This document shows, piece after piece, positions 12,741 to 20,451 of a DNA stretch of 38,434 nucleotides. A model generated the notes under the pieces. The model ran no database searches and was not told the DNA's origin. It saw nothing but the letters and a program-made list of their open reading frames with translations. The stretch covers positions 1 to 38,434 of the forward strand of contig NZ_ATGG01000021.1 in assembly GCF_000413855.1 (NCBI RefSeq). The letters run 5' to 3'. How positions within the stretch are numbered: position 1 is the first letter of the stretch; every line of letters begins with the position of its first letter. The translations under genes and the position numbers were made by a program. The DNA comes from Acinetobacter gyllenbergii CIP 110306 = MTCC 11365 (GTDB lineage Bacteria; Pseudomonadota; Gammaproteobacteria; Pseudomonadales; Moraxellaceae).

Positions 12741-13667
12741 ATGAATATGAACAACCAAATTCCACAAGATAAAAAAGAGAGATGGTTAATACCTTTATTT
12801 ATGATAGGTATTGTACTTATATGGTTTTTATTCCCTTGGACTTTATCACATTTAGCTAAATGGCTTGAGTGGAATATACAAAACAGTGATGATACCAACT
12901 TCGGTACTTTTGGCGATACATTTGGAGCACTGAATACACTTTTTAGTGGCCTAGCTTTTGCAACACTTATCATCACATTAATTCTTCAGAGAAGAGAATT
13001 ACAGTTGCAAAGAAAGGCTGTTGAGGCACAACAGTTAGAAATTCAGAAAAGTAATGATATAGCTGAACAGCAAGTAACGATTACAGAGCAGCAAGCTGAA
13101 CTTTTAGAGAAACAGATTAGAGAGGCTCAGGTCCAGAATTTCTTTAATATACTTTTTCCTTTATTTAACAGGAGAAAAACTTACTACGAAGCAGCTGATA
13201 AATTACCAGTATTTGGGCCATCTTCTCATGTAACGAATATTCAGAGTAAAAGCACCTTTAAGACATTACACATGGAAGCATTAAAAACATATGATATTTT
13301 CCATAAAACTTATAGAAATGATTTTCTTTACAAAGATGATGTTTTAAGAATATTAAAAAAAATGATTCATGAATCCTCACCATTCCTTCTCTCATATAGT
13401 TATTTGAAAGGCTCAAAATATAAAGAAAATTTCCTATATATCATTAATTTTATTGAGAACTTTGAAGGGATTGATGATAAAGACAGAGAAGTAGCATTGT
13501 CTATTTTTATATCCGATTTTAGTATGAGTGAACTTTACGTCATTTCTCTTTTAACTATTGAAGATGAAATACTCATGGAAAAAGTTATTAAATACAAAAT
13601 TTTTAATTCATTTATTGAAAATGATCATGATGGAAAATCAGTATTTAGCCAATTATTTTCTGAATAA
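12741..13667 (+). CDS. Putative abortive-infection membrane protein (PF16872-like)
   Basis: This 308-aa protein has TM1 at about residues 15-34, a short periplasmic loop, the conserved-looking stretch FGDTFGALNTLFSGLAFATL (57-76) leading into TM2, then RRELQLQRK and a coiled coil to about 130. A soluble C-terminal domain follows, beginning NFFNILFPLFNRR. This order matches my recollection of the family annotated as putative phage abortive infection protein. Such proteins are thought to sense infection and stop growth, but the mechanism is not established. It is co-transcribed with the lipoprotein gene. Confidence 0.75.
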   Translation: MNMNNQIPQDKKERWLIPLFMIGIVLIWFLFPWTLSHLAKWLEWNIQNSDDTNFGTFGDTFGALNTLFSGLAFATLIITLILQRRELQLQRKAVEAQQLEIQKSNDIAEQQVTITEQQAELLEKQIREAQVQNFFNILFPLFNRRKTYYEAADKLPVFGPSSHVTNIQSKSTFKTLHMEALKTYDIFHKTYRNDFLYKDDVLRILKKMIHESSPFLLSYSYLKGSKYKENFLYIINFIENFEGIDDKDREVALSIFISDFSMSELYVISLLTIEDEILMEKVIKYKIFNSFIENDHDGKSVFSQLFSE

Positions 13668-13676
13668 AAATACAAT

Positions 13677-13907
13677 TTAGCGGTTTATATTCAGTCCTTT
13701 TTTATATCCAGCAAGCCACATTTGGGGAGTCTCTCCCCAATTTCTTAAAGCGTATGGTTCTTGAATCCCATGATATGCATTCATAAACCGATCCCGCCAC
13801 CATGAAAACATCGCATCACTACGATATTTGGGGAATCCTGGTGGATTCATATCTGGACGAATATCCTGATAAAAGAGCTCAAATAATTGCTCGGAATTAT
13901 TCATCAT
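13677..13907 (-). CDS. Hypothetical protein downstream of ogr
   Basis: This 76-aa Trp- and Tyr-rich protein (FSWWRDRFMNAYHGIQEPYALRNWGETPQMWLAGY) is of unknown function. The start at 13907 follows GAGGGTGATA; it overlaps the ogr-like gene by 11 bases, so the two are coupled. It converges with the Abi-like gene, the stop codons being only about 10 bases apart with no visible terminator. Confidence 0.6.
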   Translation of the reverse strand: MMNNSEQLFELFYQDIRPDMNPPGFPKYRSDAMFSWWRDRFMNAYHGIQEPYALRNWGETPQMWLAGYKKGLNINR

Positions 13908-14157
13908 TATCACCCTCATCATTTGCTGCCTTTAGCTCCATTAATTCTTTTAAGGTAGGAAGGTGTATGGATGGATTTGGCATGGCACTCGGAGAAATCG
14001 TGTGTGTTATTTCAATATGCCCACCACAGGTAAAACCACAGTTCACATTGCTACATTGAAACCAAAGCGTTTTCAAAATTGCATGTTCTTCTCTACTGGA
14101 CCGTATCGCTAAAGCAGAAAAACAATGTGGACACTTAAATTGACGTTTTGAAGCCAT
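13897..14157 (-). CDS. ogr: Ogr/Delta-family late transcription activator
   Basis: This 86-aa zinc-finger protein reads FKCPHCFSALAIRSSR...FQCSNVNCGFTC, the C-x2-C...C-x4-C pattern of P2 Ogr and P4 Delta. These bind upstream of late promoters and recruit RNA polymerase through its alpha subunit. Its targets here should be the three GTTGTATAT-N5-TTTTACAAC sites at 22233, 27469 and 33514. I choose MASKRQ as the start by family length and because a minus-strand TATAAT lies at 14191-14186, giving a leader of about 20 nt. Longer in-frame starts exist but would overlap the promoter. Confidence 0.85.
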   Translation of the reverse strand: MASKRQFKCPHCFSALAIRSSREEHAILKTLWFQCSNVNCGFTCGGHIEITHTISPSAMPNPSIHLPTLKELMELKAANDEGDNDE

Positions 14158-14179
14158 GTTTTGCCCAATGGTTATAATT

Positions 14180-14205
14180 TTGTTCATTATAGTAAATGTG
14201 AACAA
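14180..14205. promoter_or_regulatory. Divergent ogr/com control region with inverted repeat
   Basis: TTGTTCA (14180-14186) and TGAACAA (14199-14205) form a perfect 7-bp inverted repeat with a 12-bp spacer. On the minus strand TATAAT (14191-14186) lies within it, and on the plus strand TATAGT (14188-14193). A protein bound here could control both ogr and com-dam. Confidence 0.5.
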
Positions 14206-14268
14206 ATATTTGTACCTTTTGGCAATTTTTAATAGTATGAGCGTACTTTGTTGGAAGTAGCCAAAGTC

Positions 14269-14475
14269 ATGAAAAACCTTAAATGCCAGTGCTGCTTAAA
14301 ACTACTGGCGAAAACGGGAAACTTTGATCAAATAGAAATAAAGTGCCCACGTTGTAAAACATTAAATAACTTCCAGAGCACCCCGAGTGCCTTACCTGAA
14401 TGCCCAGAGCATCTCATCACACCAGGTAAGATCGATGAATCAAATCACTACTGTAACACCTCAATACAATCCTAA
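14269..14475 (+). CDS. com: Com-family zinc-finger translational regulator
   Basis: This 68-aa protein has CQCC (residues 5-8) and CPRC (26-29) knuckles with the intervening IEIKCPRC signature, as in phage Mu Com. Com is an RNA-binding protein that opens the mom mRNA so that its start site becomes free. Here the downstream overlapping gene is a Dam-type methylase, not mom. The overlap of 41 bases and the hairpin at 14391-14430 argue for the same type of control. GGAAG precedes the ATG by about 12 bases. Confidence 0.8.
   Translation: MKNLKCQCCLKLLAKTGNFDQIEIKCPRCKTLNNFQSTPSALPECPEHLITPGKIDESNHYCNTSIQS
14391..14430 (+). promoter_or_regulatory. RNA hairpin burying the dam ribosome-binding site
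   Basis: CTTACCTG (14391-14398) pairs perfectly with CAGGTAAG (14423-14430). The 3' arm contains the AGGTAAG Shine-Dalgarno and ends 4 bases before the dam ATG (14435). The 24-nt loop contains a further stem ATGC/GCAT (14400-14403 with 14409-14412). In Mu, a stem-loop at the same relative place is the Com target. Confidence 0.7.
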
Positions 14476-15247
14476 AGGCCGCAGCTTCAGTGGCTGGTTA
14501 GGCGGTAAATCTCAACTCGCACGAACAATTATAGAAACCATGCCAACCCATACAACGTATGTGGAGGTTTTTGGCGGTGCGGGTTGGGTACTGTTTAAAA
14601 AGACCCCTTCACCCGTCGAAGTCATCAACGATATTAATGACGACTTAATCAATTTATACCGGGTGCTTAAATACCATTTTGAAGCGTTTCTGGATGAGTT
14701 TGAATTTCTACTCATGTCCCGAACTGTTTTTAATGATTTCAAGCAATCCGAAGCACGAGGATTTACCGATCTACAGCGTGCATCCCGTTTCTATTACATG
14801 CTTCGTGCAGCTTTTGGCTGTCAGTTGGATGGTACATTTAGTTATTCCAAAGATCGCGCTGCGCGTTTAAAACTGGGTGATGAATTACGAGCTCACCTGA
14901 AGGGAATCCATGAACGTCTGCAAAAGGTAACGATTGAAAATTCAAATTATGATTACGTGCTGAAACGTCTTGATGGTCCAGAAACTTTGTTCTATATCGA
15001 TCCACCGTATTGGGATTGCGAGAATGTTTATGGCAAAGGTATCTGGTCAAAACAAGATTTTTATTTGCTGAAGGAGCAACTGGATGGCATCAAAGGTAAA
15101 TTTATTTTGAGTTTGAATGATGCACCTGAAGTACGTGGGTTATTTAAAGACTACAAGATCCAGCATAAAAAGATTCGTTGGTCAGTCAACAATAAAGCTG
15201 CCCATGAAGAACATAATGGCAATGAGTTAATTATCACCAATTATTAA
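14435..15247 (+). CDS. dam: Dam-type DNA adenine N6-methyltransferase
   Basis: This 270-aa D12-class methyltransferase shows motif X/I elements FSGWLGGKSQLA and VEVFGGAGWV near the N-terminus and the catalytic motif IV DPPYWD around residue 189. It transfers a methyl group from S-adenosylmethionine to adenine N6, probably at GATC-like sites, although the target cannot be read from the sequence. It should shield phage DNA from host restriction or alter expression timing. The start at 14435 follows AGGTAAGATCG within com; an earlier in-frame ATG at 14387 lies in the hairpin arm region. Translation is probably held off by the hairpin until Com acts. Confidence 0.9.
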   Translation: MNQITTVTPQYNPKGRSFSGWLGGKSQLARTIIETMPTHTTYVEVFGGAGWVLFKKTPSPVEVINDINDDLINLYRVLKYHFEAFLDEFEFLLMSRTVFNDFKQSEARGFTDLQRASRFYYMLRAAFGCQLDGTFSYSKDRAARLKLGDELRAHLKGIHERLQKVTIENSNYDYVLKRLDGPETLFYIDPPYWDCENVYGKGIWSKQDFYLLKEQLDGIKGKFILSLNDAPEVRGLFKDYKIQHKKIRWSVNNKAAHEEHNGNELIITNY

Positions 15248-15255
15248 CGTAAACT

Positions 15256-15279
15256 AATCCCTCTTAGGAGGGATTTTTT
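15256..15279 (+). terminator. Terminator whose 3' arm is the next gene's ribosome-binding site
   Basis: AATCCCTC (15256-15263) pairs with GAGGGATT (15268-15275) over a TTAG loop, followed by T to 15279 and then ATG at 15280. The 3' arm with the loop gives AGGAGGG, the Shine-Dalgarno of the 62-aa gene. It probably ends most dam transcripts and limits expression of the next gene. Confidence 0.75.
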
Positions 15280-15468
15280 ATGGCTGAAGAAAAATTAGAA
15301 CAAGGTTGGATTCGGGTCCGTTTAACCGATAGTCAAAATGCTGATTTACCTTGCTTAAAAGACCGAAAAGGCAATCTCGTCAAAGTATATGACTATGAGT
15401 GGAAGGAACTGAAATTTAACACTGGTGCACGCTTCGTTGTTTGGCGTGGCCAACAATGGAAGTATTAA
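15280..15468 (+). CDS. Hypothetical small protein
   Basis: This 62-aa protein (start MAEEKLEQGWIRVRL) is beta-rich and charged, with unknown function. AGGAGGG lies directly before its ATG but within a terminator stem. Its stop codon overlaps the stop of the convergent tail gene D by two bases, so no transcription barrier separates them. It may be a small barrel protein; no family is recognised. Confidence 0.65.
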   Translation: MAEEKLEQGWIRVRLTDSQNADLPCLKDRKGNLVKVYDYEWKELKFNTGARFVVWRGQQWKY

Positions 15469-16721
15469 TCCTTTACATCTTGTAAGGCTTTATATTCACG
15501 ATCCACAGCTACTGTTGCAGTTTGGCGATTTTTATACAGATAGGTTAAACGCTTTGGCGTTGCTTGATCACCTTTGGTCACTGTTGCGGTTTTTTTGCCA
15601 TCTTTGTAATAGGCCAAAATACCTGTATAGCCACCACGTTCATTATCGATGAGTTCTGACAAACTATCCGCATCAGGCAAATAGACTTCAGCCTCGCATT
15701 TAGTGGTGTATCCCCCACTTTCGTTATACTCATGAATGACTCGCGTTCCGAGCCACACGATGTCATCGATCAAAGCTTTAAAACCAATAAAGGATAAAGG
15801 AGATTCAGGAATAAGTTCAGGCCTGCCATAGGCCAAGGTAAAGCTGAAGGTCGCAGACTTACTTTTTATTTTATTAAATTCAGCCTTGGCCACATGTTCT
15901 GCAGTTTGTTTGTCACGCTGAATATTACGTATTTCCCTGGTGTTTTCATCCGACATCCCTACCGTAACTTTTTTTCGCTTGGCATGGGTATTGTCATAGT
16001 AATAGGCCGTAACACCAGATACTTCATCTGCCCCATCAGTATCTGAATATTGGTGCGAATCACCATCCGATCTAGTAATAATGACTTCAGGTAAAGGATT
16101 GCCACTCATGGTTTTGCCTTCGCCCTTAGGCATAAATAACAGGTTGCCATTTTTCACCATCGCAATGGCATCATGCTCGTCGGCAATACGGGTAATCAAA
16201 TTGGCATCTGATTCATTTTGATCGAGGTGGGGTAATTCAATTATCCCTAATGTTTCGTTTACGATTGGATTTAGACCATGCTCGAGCGCAATTGTCTGGA
16301 TAATATCTGCAATCGTTTTTTTATCAAAACTACGTTCCTTTTTTTTCTTAAACGCTGTTTTTAGATCCGCAGCTTCAGCACGTAATGTGAGTATATCGGG
16401 TGCACCTTGATGGCCACGTTCCTTGACCAGGTATTTACCCTTATAAACAAGACCGGTATTGCTCCAGCCGATCCATGCTTCAATCTCCGCACCCTTGGGC
16501 GGGATATCTAATAAACCATCATGATCGCTCAGTTCAATTTCGATGGAGTCTGTTTCAATGCCTCGATTGTCTGTGATGACCATACGCATCAACCGATCCT
16601 GAATCATGGTACCAATGTCGGTACCATTGACTAGCAAGCGGTAAATTACATGGGGATAGCTATCATTGAAGCCCTGCTCTACATCCGTGGCAATATTGGT
16701 TAAGGTTGATGCAATATTCAT
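15465..16721 (-). CDS. D: Baseplate hub / late control protein D
   Basis: This 418-aa protein is a homologue of P2 gpD, the trimeric baseplate hub (gp27-like) on which the spike gpV sits. Characteristic stretches are the N-terminal barrel (YRLLVNGTDIGTMIQDRLMRMVITDNRGIETDSIEIELSD, split over strands) and the middle TIADIIQTIALEHGL...ESDANLITRIADEHD. The length is close to that of the family. It is the last gene of the F-T-U-D operon, and its start overlaps the U stop (ATGA). Confidence 0.92.
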   Translation of the reverse strand: MNIASTLTNIATDVEQGFNDSYPHVIYRLLVNGTDIGTMIQDRLMRMVITDNRGIETDSIEIELSDHDGLLDIPPKGAEIEAWIGWSNTGLVYKGKYLVKERGHQGAPDILTLRAEAADLKTAFKKKKERSFDKKTIADIIQTIALEHGLNPIVNETLGIIELPHLDQNESDANLITRIADEHDAIAMVKNGNLLFMPKGEGKTMSGNPLPEVIITRSDGDSHQYSDTDGADEVSGVTAYYYDNTHAKRKKVTVGMSDENTREIRNIQRDKQTAEHVAKAEFNKIKSKSATFSFTLAYGRPELIPESPLSFIGFKALIDDIVWLGTRVIHEYNESGGYTTKCEAEVYLPDADSLSELIDNERGGYTGILAYYKDGKKTATVTKGDQATPKRLTYLYKNRQTATVAVDREYKALQDVKD

Positions 16722-17143
16722 AAAATATTACCCAATACATTCCCAAGAACGTTCCCCACTAAAACCCCTGCAGTTTGGGTTTTCTTTAGCTTTAATGAAA
16801 ACTCGATTTTGCGTGGCGTACCATCTTTAAAAAAATAGCTTTGGGTTTCATCAACACTATCAATCACCCAAAGGCCGTAAATCTTTCCATTTCCAGCAAT
16901 CAATGGAAATGATTTACCTGTATCCCCCATTACACGTAAAGCGGTGATCGACATTTGAGAACCAAACTGGGGAACGATAGATCCATCCAAAGTCATCGTG
17001 TCTTCACCTTTACCTGTAAATTGATATGCAGGCATGCTGCCGACACGAGAATTGCTGACATGATTCCATGTGGTTGAACGTTGAAGGCTTTGATAAGTGG
17101 CAGTTGGTATCGAGAATACGAACATGCCTAGAATCATCATCAT
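16718..17143 (-). CDS. U: Tail terminator protein U
   Basis: This 141-aa protein corresponds to P2 gpU: MMMILGMFVFSIPTATYQSLQ at the start, a central YQFTGKGEDTMTLDGSIVP motif, and a Gly/Val/Leu-rich end (GNVLGNVLGNIL). It caps the tail and takes part in tail length termination. The start at 17143 is chosen because AGGAAT precedes the triple ATG; an open frame extending upstream overlaps the tape measure gene. U and D form the standard P2 pair. Confidence 0.9.
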   Translation of the reverse strand: MMMILGMFVFSIPTATYQSLQRSTTWNHVSNSRVGSMPAYQFTGKGEDTMTLDGSIVPQFGSQMSITALRVMGDTGKSFPLIAGNGKIYGLWVIDSVDETQSYFFKDGTPRKIEFSLKLKKTQTAGVLVGNVLGNVLGNIL

Positions 17144-17144
17144 A

Positions 17145-19910
17145 TTAATATTCCTGGTCTTTGAAGCTGCTACGAATACGTGCCTGTTTTTGACGATCAC
17201 GACGATCTAGTACGTTTTCAATCATGGCCACAAGTTGCTGTAAATTTTGTCCTGGTGCTGCTGTAAGTTGGATCGTGATTTGATCACCTTCAATGACAAA
17301 CTGCCCTGCACTACGCGTTGGGGAAATGGCTTGCACCGGTCTAACTTTATTTAACGCTGGAGCGACATCAATTTTCGAAATTGCTTCGCTGGCCCGTGGG
17401 TTAAAAATGGTTAATGCATGCTGGAATTTTTCCTTCAGTGTTGGAAAGTTTTGATCCAATCCCATCGCAATGCCCGTCATGATATGGCCACCCAATCCCG
17501 CCATGACTCGGGATGGACTATGAATGTCCATTTTTTTCTTCATAAAGTCGGGCATGTAGTTATTGATGTCGGTCCACGTACTTTTTAATTTTTGGAAACC
17601 AGACTTAATACCGCTTACAAGGCCGTCAATAATCATGGTACCGAAACCAGTAAACTTTGAGGGTAGGTCAATACCAAACCATCTTAATACACTGGCAAAG
17701 GCTGAGTAGAACAAGCCCAATGGTGACCAATTTACAATTAATGCGGATACTCCAAGGATGCCTCCATTAAATGCTGATTTAATTTCAGTCCATCTTGCTG
17801 CAAACCAATTTCCCACTGGGGCAAAAGTAGTTGTTAAAGTTGACCAGGCATTACTAGATCCCGTTTTAACAGACTCCCAAGCCGATGAAGCACTTGTTTT
17901 TACCATGTTCCACTTTTCTGCGAACCAAGGACCAATAGAGTCCCAATTTCTATAAATGAGATAGACTGCAGTCGCAATCGCAGCAATGGCTAACAAGATC
18001 GGGTTGGTAAGAAACAAACGTCCTACCCATAAAAACACACGGCCTAAACTAAATAACGCAGATTTAACAAAGCCAAAAATTGAAGGGATCTTGCTGAATA
18101 CCCGTCCTAATATGGTTCCACTCGTCGCAGTTGATGCCATCAGCAAGCGTAGGCTTAACATACTAAGAATAAGCGGTGAGAACACGACTAGCGCACCGCC
18201 GATCACAATCATACTTGCTGCAATACCAAGTAATCCGAGACCTAAGGCTTTGGCTAAAGTTGGGTTACGTTCCATCCAGCCAGTAAAGCTTTCGAGGGCT
18301 CCTGTAGCGACCTGAAGTGCCTTTGTATAGATCGGCATGATGACCTGGCCAAAACGTAGATATGCATCATTTAATTTGGCTTTGGTTTCGAGTTCTTCAC
18401 CCGCAGCGGTGTTTTTTGCTTTGCCATAAAGTTGGTCAATATTGTCTGCACCGGCATTCATCTTGGCACTTTTGTTGATGATATCTCGCTGAAGGTACAT
18501 ATCACCAAAAAGGTTGGATGCAGTACGGTTAGTGAAAATACTACCAATTGCATCGAGAATTTGCCCTTTCTCGGTGATGCCCTTTGATGCTAATTGTGGC
18601 AGTAGTACCTGTTCCATCCATGCAAATTGATCTTTCTTAAACAGATCTGCACCTTTGATCGCGCCAACATCCAAGAAAGCTACCTGGCCAGCCTTATCAT
18701 GTTTTAATTTGCTTACATCTTCGATTAGACCTAAACGTTCCATATTGTTGGCTGCACGTTTAGTGGTACGGCCTTGATAGATATTCTGATATGCCGACAT
18801 GGCTGCGGTACCATATCGAAAGCCACCCCATTCCTGAACGATTGACTCCATTTTGTAATAGAGAGCTTCGTCAGTTAATCCTTTGACCGCAATACCGCCT
18901 GTCTTGATCGCATTAAGCCATTCATTGCCTTGTACACGTCCACCAGTGGCCGTGATGACTTGTTGAATCTTATTCGCCTGGTCTTGGAAAGCTTTTTCAC
19001 TTTTCAAGCCTCCACGTAGCTCAATGACTTTGAGCATGTCCATAAATGCGCGTTCGTTTTCTTCCCCTTTCTCATGGCCAAACATGGCTTGATTGGAAAA
19101 TTTCATCTTGGCCAAGGTCGGTGCGACCATCTCGGCATGATGTAAATCTGAGAAAATTGTCATACCGTCACGGACTAATACGGCATTGTCATAAATGGAT
19201 GTCCCGAAGGTTTCCATGCCTTCAGCAAATTTAATCGCTTGTTTACTGACTTGATCGCCTAAGCCTAGTGCATGAATACGATTGGCTTCTACATCATATC
19301 GTTTAGATTCGTTAATGGGCTTACTCATCATGTACATGGCACCCGCACCCGCCATTGCTGCACCCATGCCATAGCCAGCTGCAGAACGTAGATGCCCCGA
19401 TTGCCGATCATAATTTCGCTGCATTTGCGTCAAACGCTGTAAACGTTGTTCTTGTTCACGCATGGACTGATTTGCTTGACGCAATTGCGTTCTGAGTCGC
19501 TGTTGATGATCTGCCAGTCTATTTGTAGATAAACCCGCATTATTCATATCTGTCCGCATGCGCTGAAGCTCGATGCGGTTTCGTTCATATTCTTGTTTTA
19601 GTTTACGAGCTTTGGCCACAGACTTATCAAAATCACGGGTGAGATCCGCAGAGGGGTTGGTCTTCATCTGCTGACGCAAGTTTTTAATATGATTTTGTAG
19701 ATCTTGGAGGGATTTAGCCTGGTCTTGTACGGCCTTTTTTTGTTTCTGGTAGCCGTCTATTTTTTTCTGTTGTTCGTTGAGAGATCGGATCTCATCTCTA
19801 GTCTTTTTTAATGCACGACTGGCAGCATTGCTGCTGCCTAAAATCGCTTTAAGGGCTGGACTTAACTTGTTTTTCCCTCCAAAAAGTACTTCCAATCTTA
19901 ATTGCTTCAT
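17145..19910 (-). CDS. T: Tail tape measure protein T
   Basis: This 921-aa protein is encoded in the P2 gpT position. The N-terminal ~190 residues form a long coiled coil rich in Gln, Arg and Lys. Around 555-650 lie several hydrophobic segments (LGLLGIAASMIVIGGALVVF and NPILLAIAAIATAVYLIY), and Trp-rich amphipathic repeats follow (NWDSIGPWFAEKW...SWESVKTG). It sets tail length and is ejected with the DNA. The start ATG overlaps the E' stop (ATGA). It is longer than P2 T, suggesting a somewhat longer tail. Confidence 0.93.
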   Translation of the reverse strand: MKQLRLEVLFGGKNKLSPALKAILGSSNAASRALKKTRDEIRSLNEQQKKIDGYQKQKKAVQDQAKSLQDLQNHIKNLRQQMKTNPSADLTRDFDKSVAKARKLKQEYERNRIELQRMRTDMNNAGLSTNRLADHQQRLRTQLRQANQSMREQEQRLQRLTQMQRNYDRQSGHLRSAAGYGMGAAMAGAGAMYMMSKPINESKRYDVEANRIHALGLGDQVSKQAIKFAEGMETFGTSIYDNAVLVRDGMTIFSDLHHAEMVAPTLAKMKFSNQAMFGHEKGEENERAFMDMLKVIELRGGLKSEKAFQDQANKIQQVITATGGRVQGNEWLNAIKTGGIAVKGLTDEALYYKMESIVQEWGGFRYGTAAMSAYQNIYQGRTTKRAANNMERLGLIEDVSKLKHDKAGQVAFLDVGAIKGADLFKKDQFAWMEQVLLPQLASKGITEKGQILDAIGSIFTNRTASNLFGDMYLQRDIINKSAKMNAGADNIDQLYGKAKNTAAGEELETKAKLNDAYLRFGQVIMPIYTKALQVATGALESFTGWMERNPTLAKALGLGLLGIAASMIVIGGALVVFSPLILSMLSLRLLMASTATSGTILGRVFSKIPSIFGFVKSALFSLGRVFLWVGRLFLTNPILLAIAAIATAVYLIYRNWDSIGPWFAEKWNMVKTSASSAWESVKTGSSNAWSTLTTTFAPVGNWFAARWTEIKSAFNGGILGVSALIVNWSPLGLFYSAFASVLRWFGIDLPSKFTGFGTMIIDGLVSGIKSGFQKLKSTWTDINNYMPDFMKKKMDIHSPSRVMAGLGGHIMTGIAMGLDQNFPTLKEKFQHALTIFNPRASEAISKIDVAPALNKVRPVQAISPTRSAGQFVIEGDQITIQLTAAPGQNLQQLVAMIENVLDRRDRQKQARIRSSFKDQEY

Positions 19911-20379
19911 TCAGCATCTGCCCCATTTCTTTCTATAGCTTTTTGATGCCACTCCATTAATTCACTTAGTGACATAGTGTCGTAAGTCTGCGGTGTCCAG
20001 TTGAACACCACAGCGATATTGGCGATTGCGTCTTCTACTGTTGGCGTGCAATTTCCGCACGCACTGATTTCGGTTGCAAAAAAGTAATAATTGCTCCGCC
20101 CATCTGAATAATGTCCACGGGATCAATCACATTATTGTTTAACTGGCTCGCAGTAATGGTTGGATTTGTACATAACGGCAATAATGTACAAATGGCATTT
20201 ACATCACCATTCAGGATGTCGGCAATACGTACTTTTTTTAGCGCAGGCACAGACGGTTTACGGACTTCCACTTTAGTAATCGTCGTATCACCTAATTTAT
20301 ATGGCGTATCGAGGGTTACGACTTCGACATCTGGATTTTGAATCGTTTGTAAGTTGTCGAGTTGTTCTTGGGTTTGCAT
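19907..20379 (-). CDS. E+E': gpE+E' tail chaperone frameshift product
   Basis: A -1 frameshift on T-TTT-TTG (minus strand 20083-20077) joins the first 100 codons of E to a second frame. After the slip the frame reads ...ITFFATEISACGNCTP... and ends with a WTPQTYDTMSLSELMEWHQKAIERN-type tail, about 157 aa in all. The same heptamer drives E+E' synthesis in P2. The extended form is the tail assembly chaperone that binds the tape measure. The E' stop overlaps the T start (ATGA). Confidence 0.85.
20035..20379 (-). CDS. E: Tail assembly protein gpE
   Basis: This 114-aa protein corresponds to P2 gpE, the short product made without frameshifting. Recognisable elements are VEVVTLDTPYKLGDTTITKVEVRKP and a helical second half. 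It begins after AAGGAATTTGCC. The slippery T6G run lies 14 codons before its stop codon, and a terminator-like hairpin lies upstream (20409-20442), which may lower its level relative to FII. Confidence 0.9.
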   Translation of the reverse strand: MQTQEQLDNLQTIQNPDVEVVTLDTPYKLGDTTITKVEVRKPSVPALKKVRIADILNGDVNAICTLLPLCTNPTITASQLNNNVIDPVDIIQMGGAIITFLQPKSVRAEIARQQ

Positions 20380-20408
20380 GGCAAATTCCTTAAATATAAA
20401 AATGAAAT

Positions 20409-20442
20409 AAAAAAACCTTCAGCAGCACGTAGCTACTGAAGG
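20409..20442 (-). terminator. Intra-operon terminator between FII and E
   Basis: On the minus strand CCTTCAGTAGC pairs with GCTGCTGAAGG (20442-20432 with 20426-20416; one mismatch, 5-nt loop), followed by seven T (20415-20409). It sits between the major tube gene and the E/T/U/D genes and would favour FI/FII transcripts over the later genes. Confidence 0.8.
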
Positions 20443-20451
20443 GAGGAAAAA

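Noticed and set aside
14387..14434. Earlier ATG for the methylase at 14387
   Set aside because: It has no ribosome-binding site and adds 16 residues not matching the methylase fold; 14435 follows AGGTAAG.
17144..17200. Longer start for protein U within the tape measure gene
   Set aside because: It overlaps the T reading frame; the ATG at 17143 has AGGAAT at a suitable distance and matches the family start.
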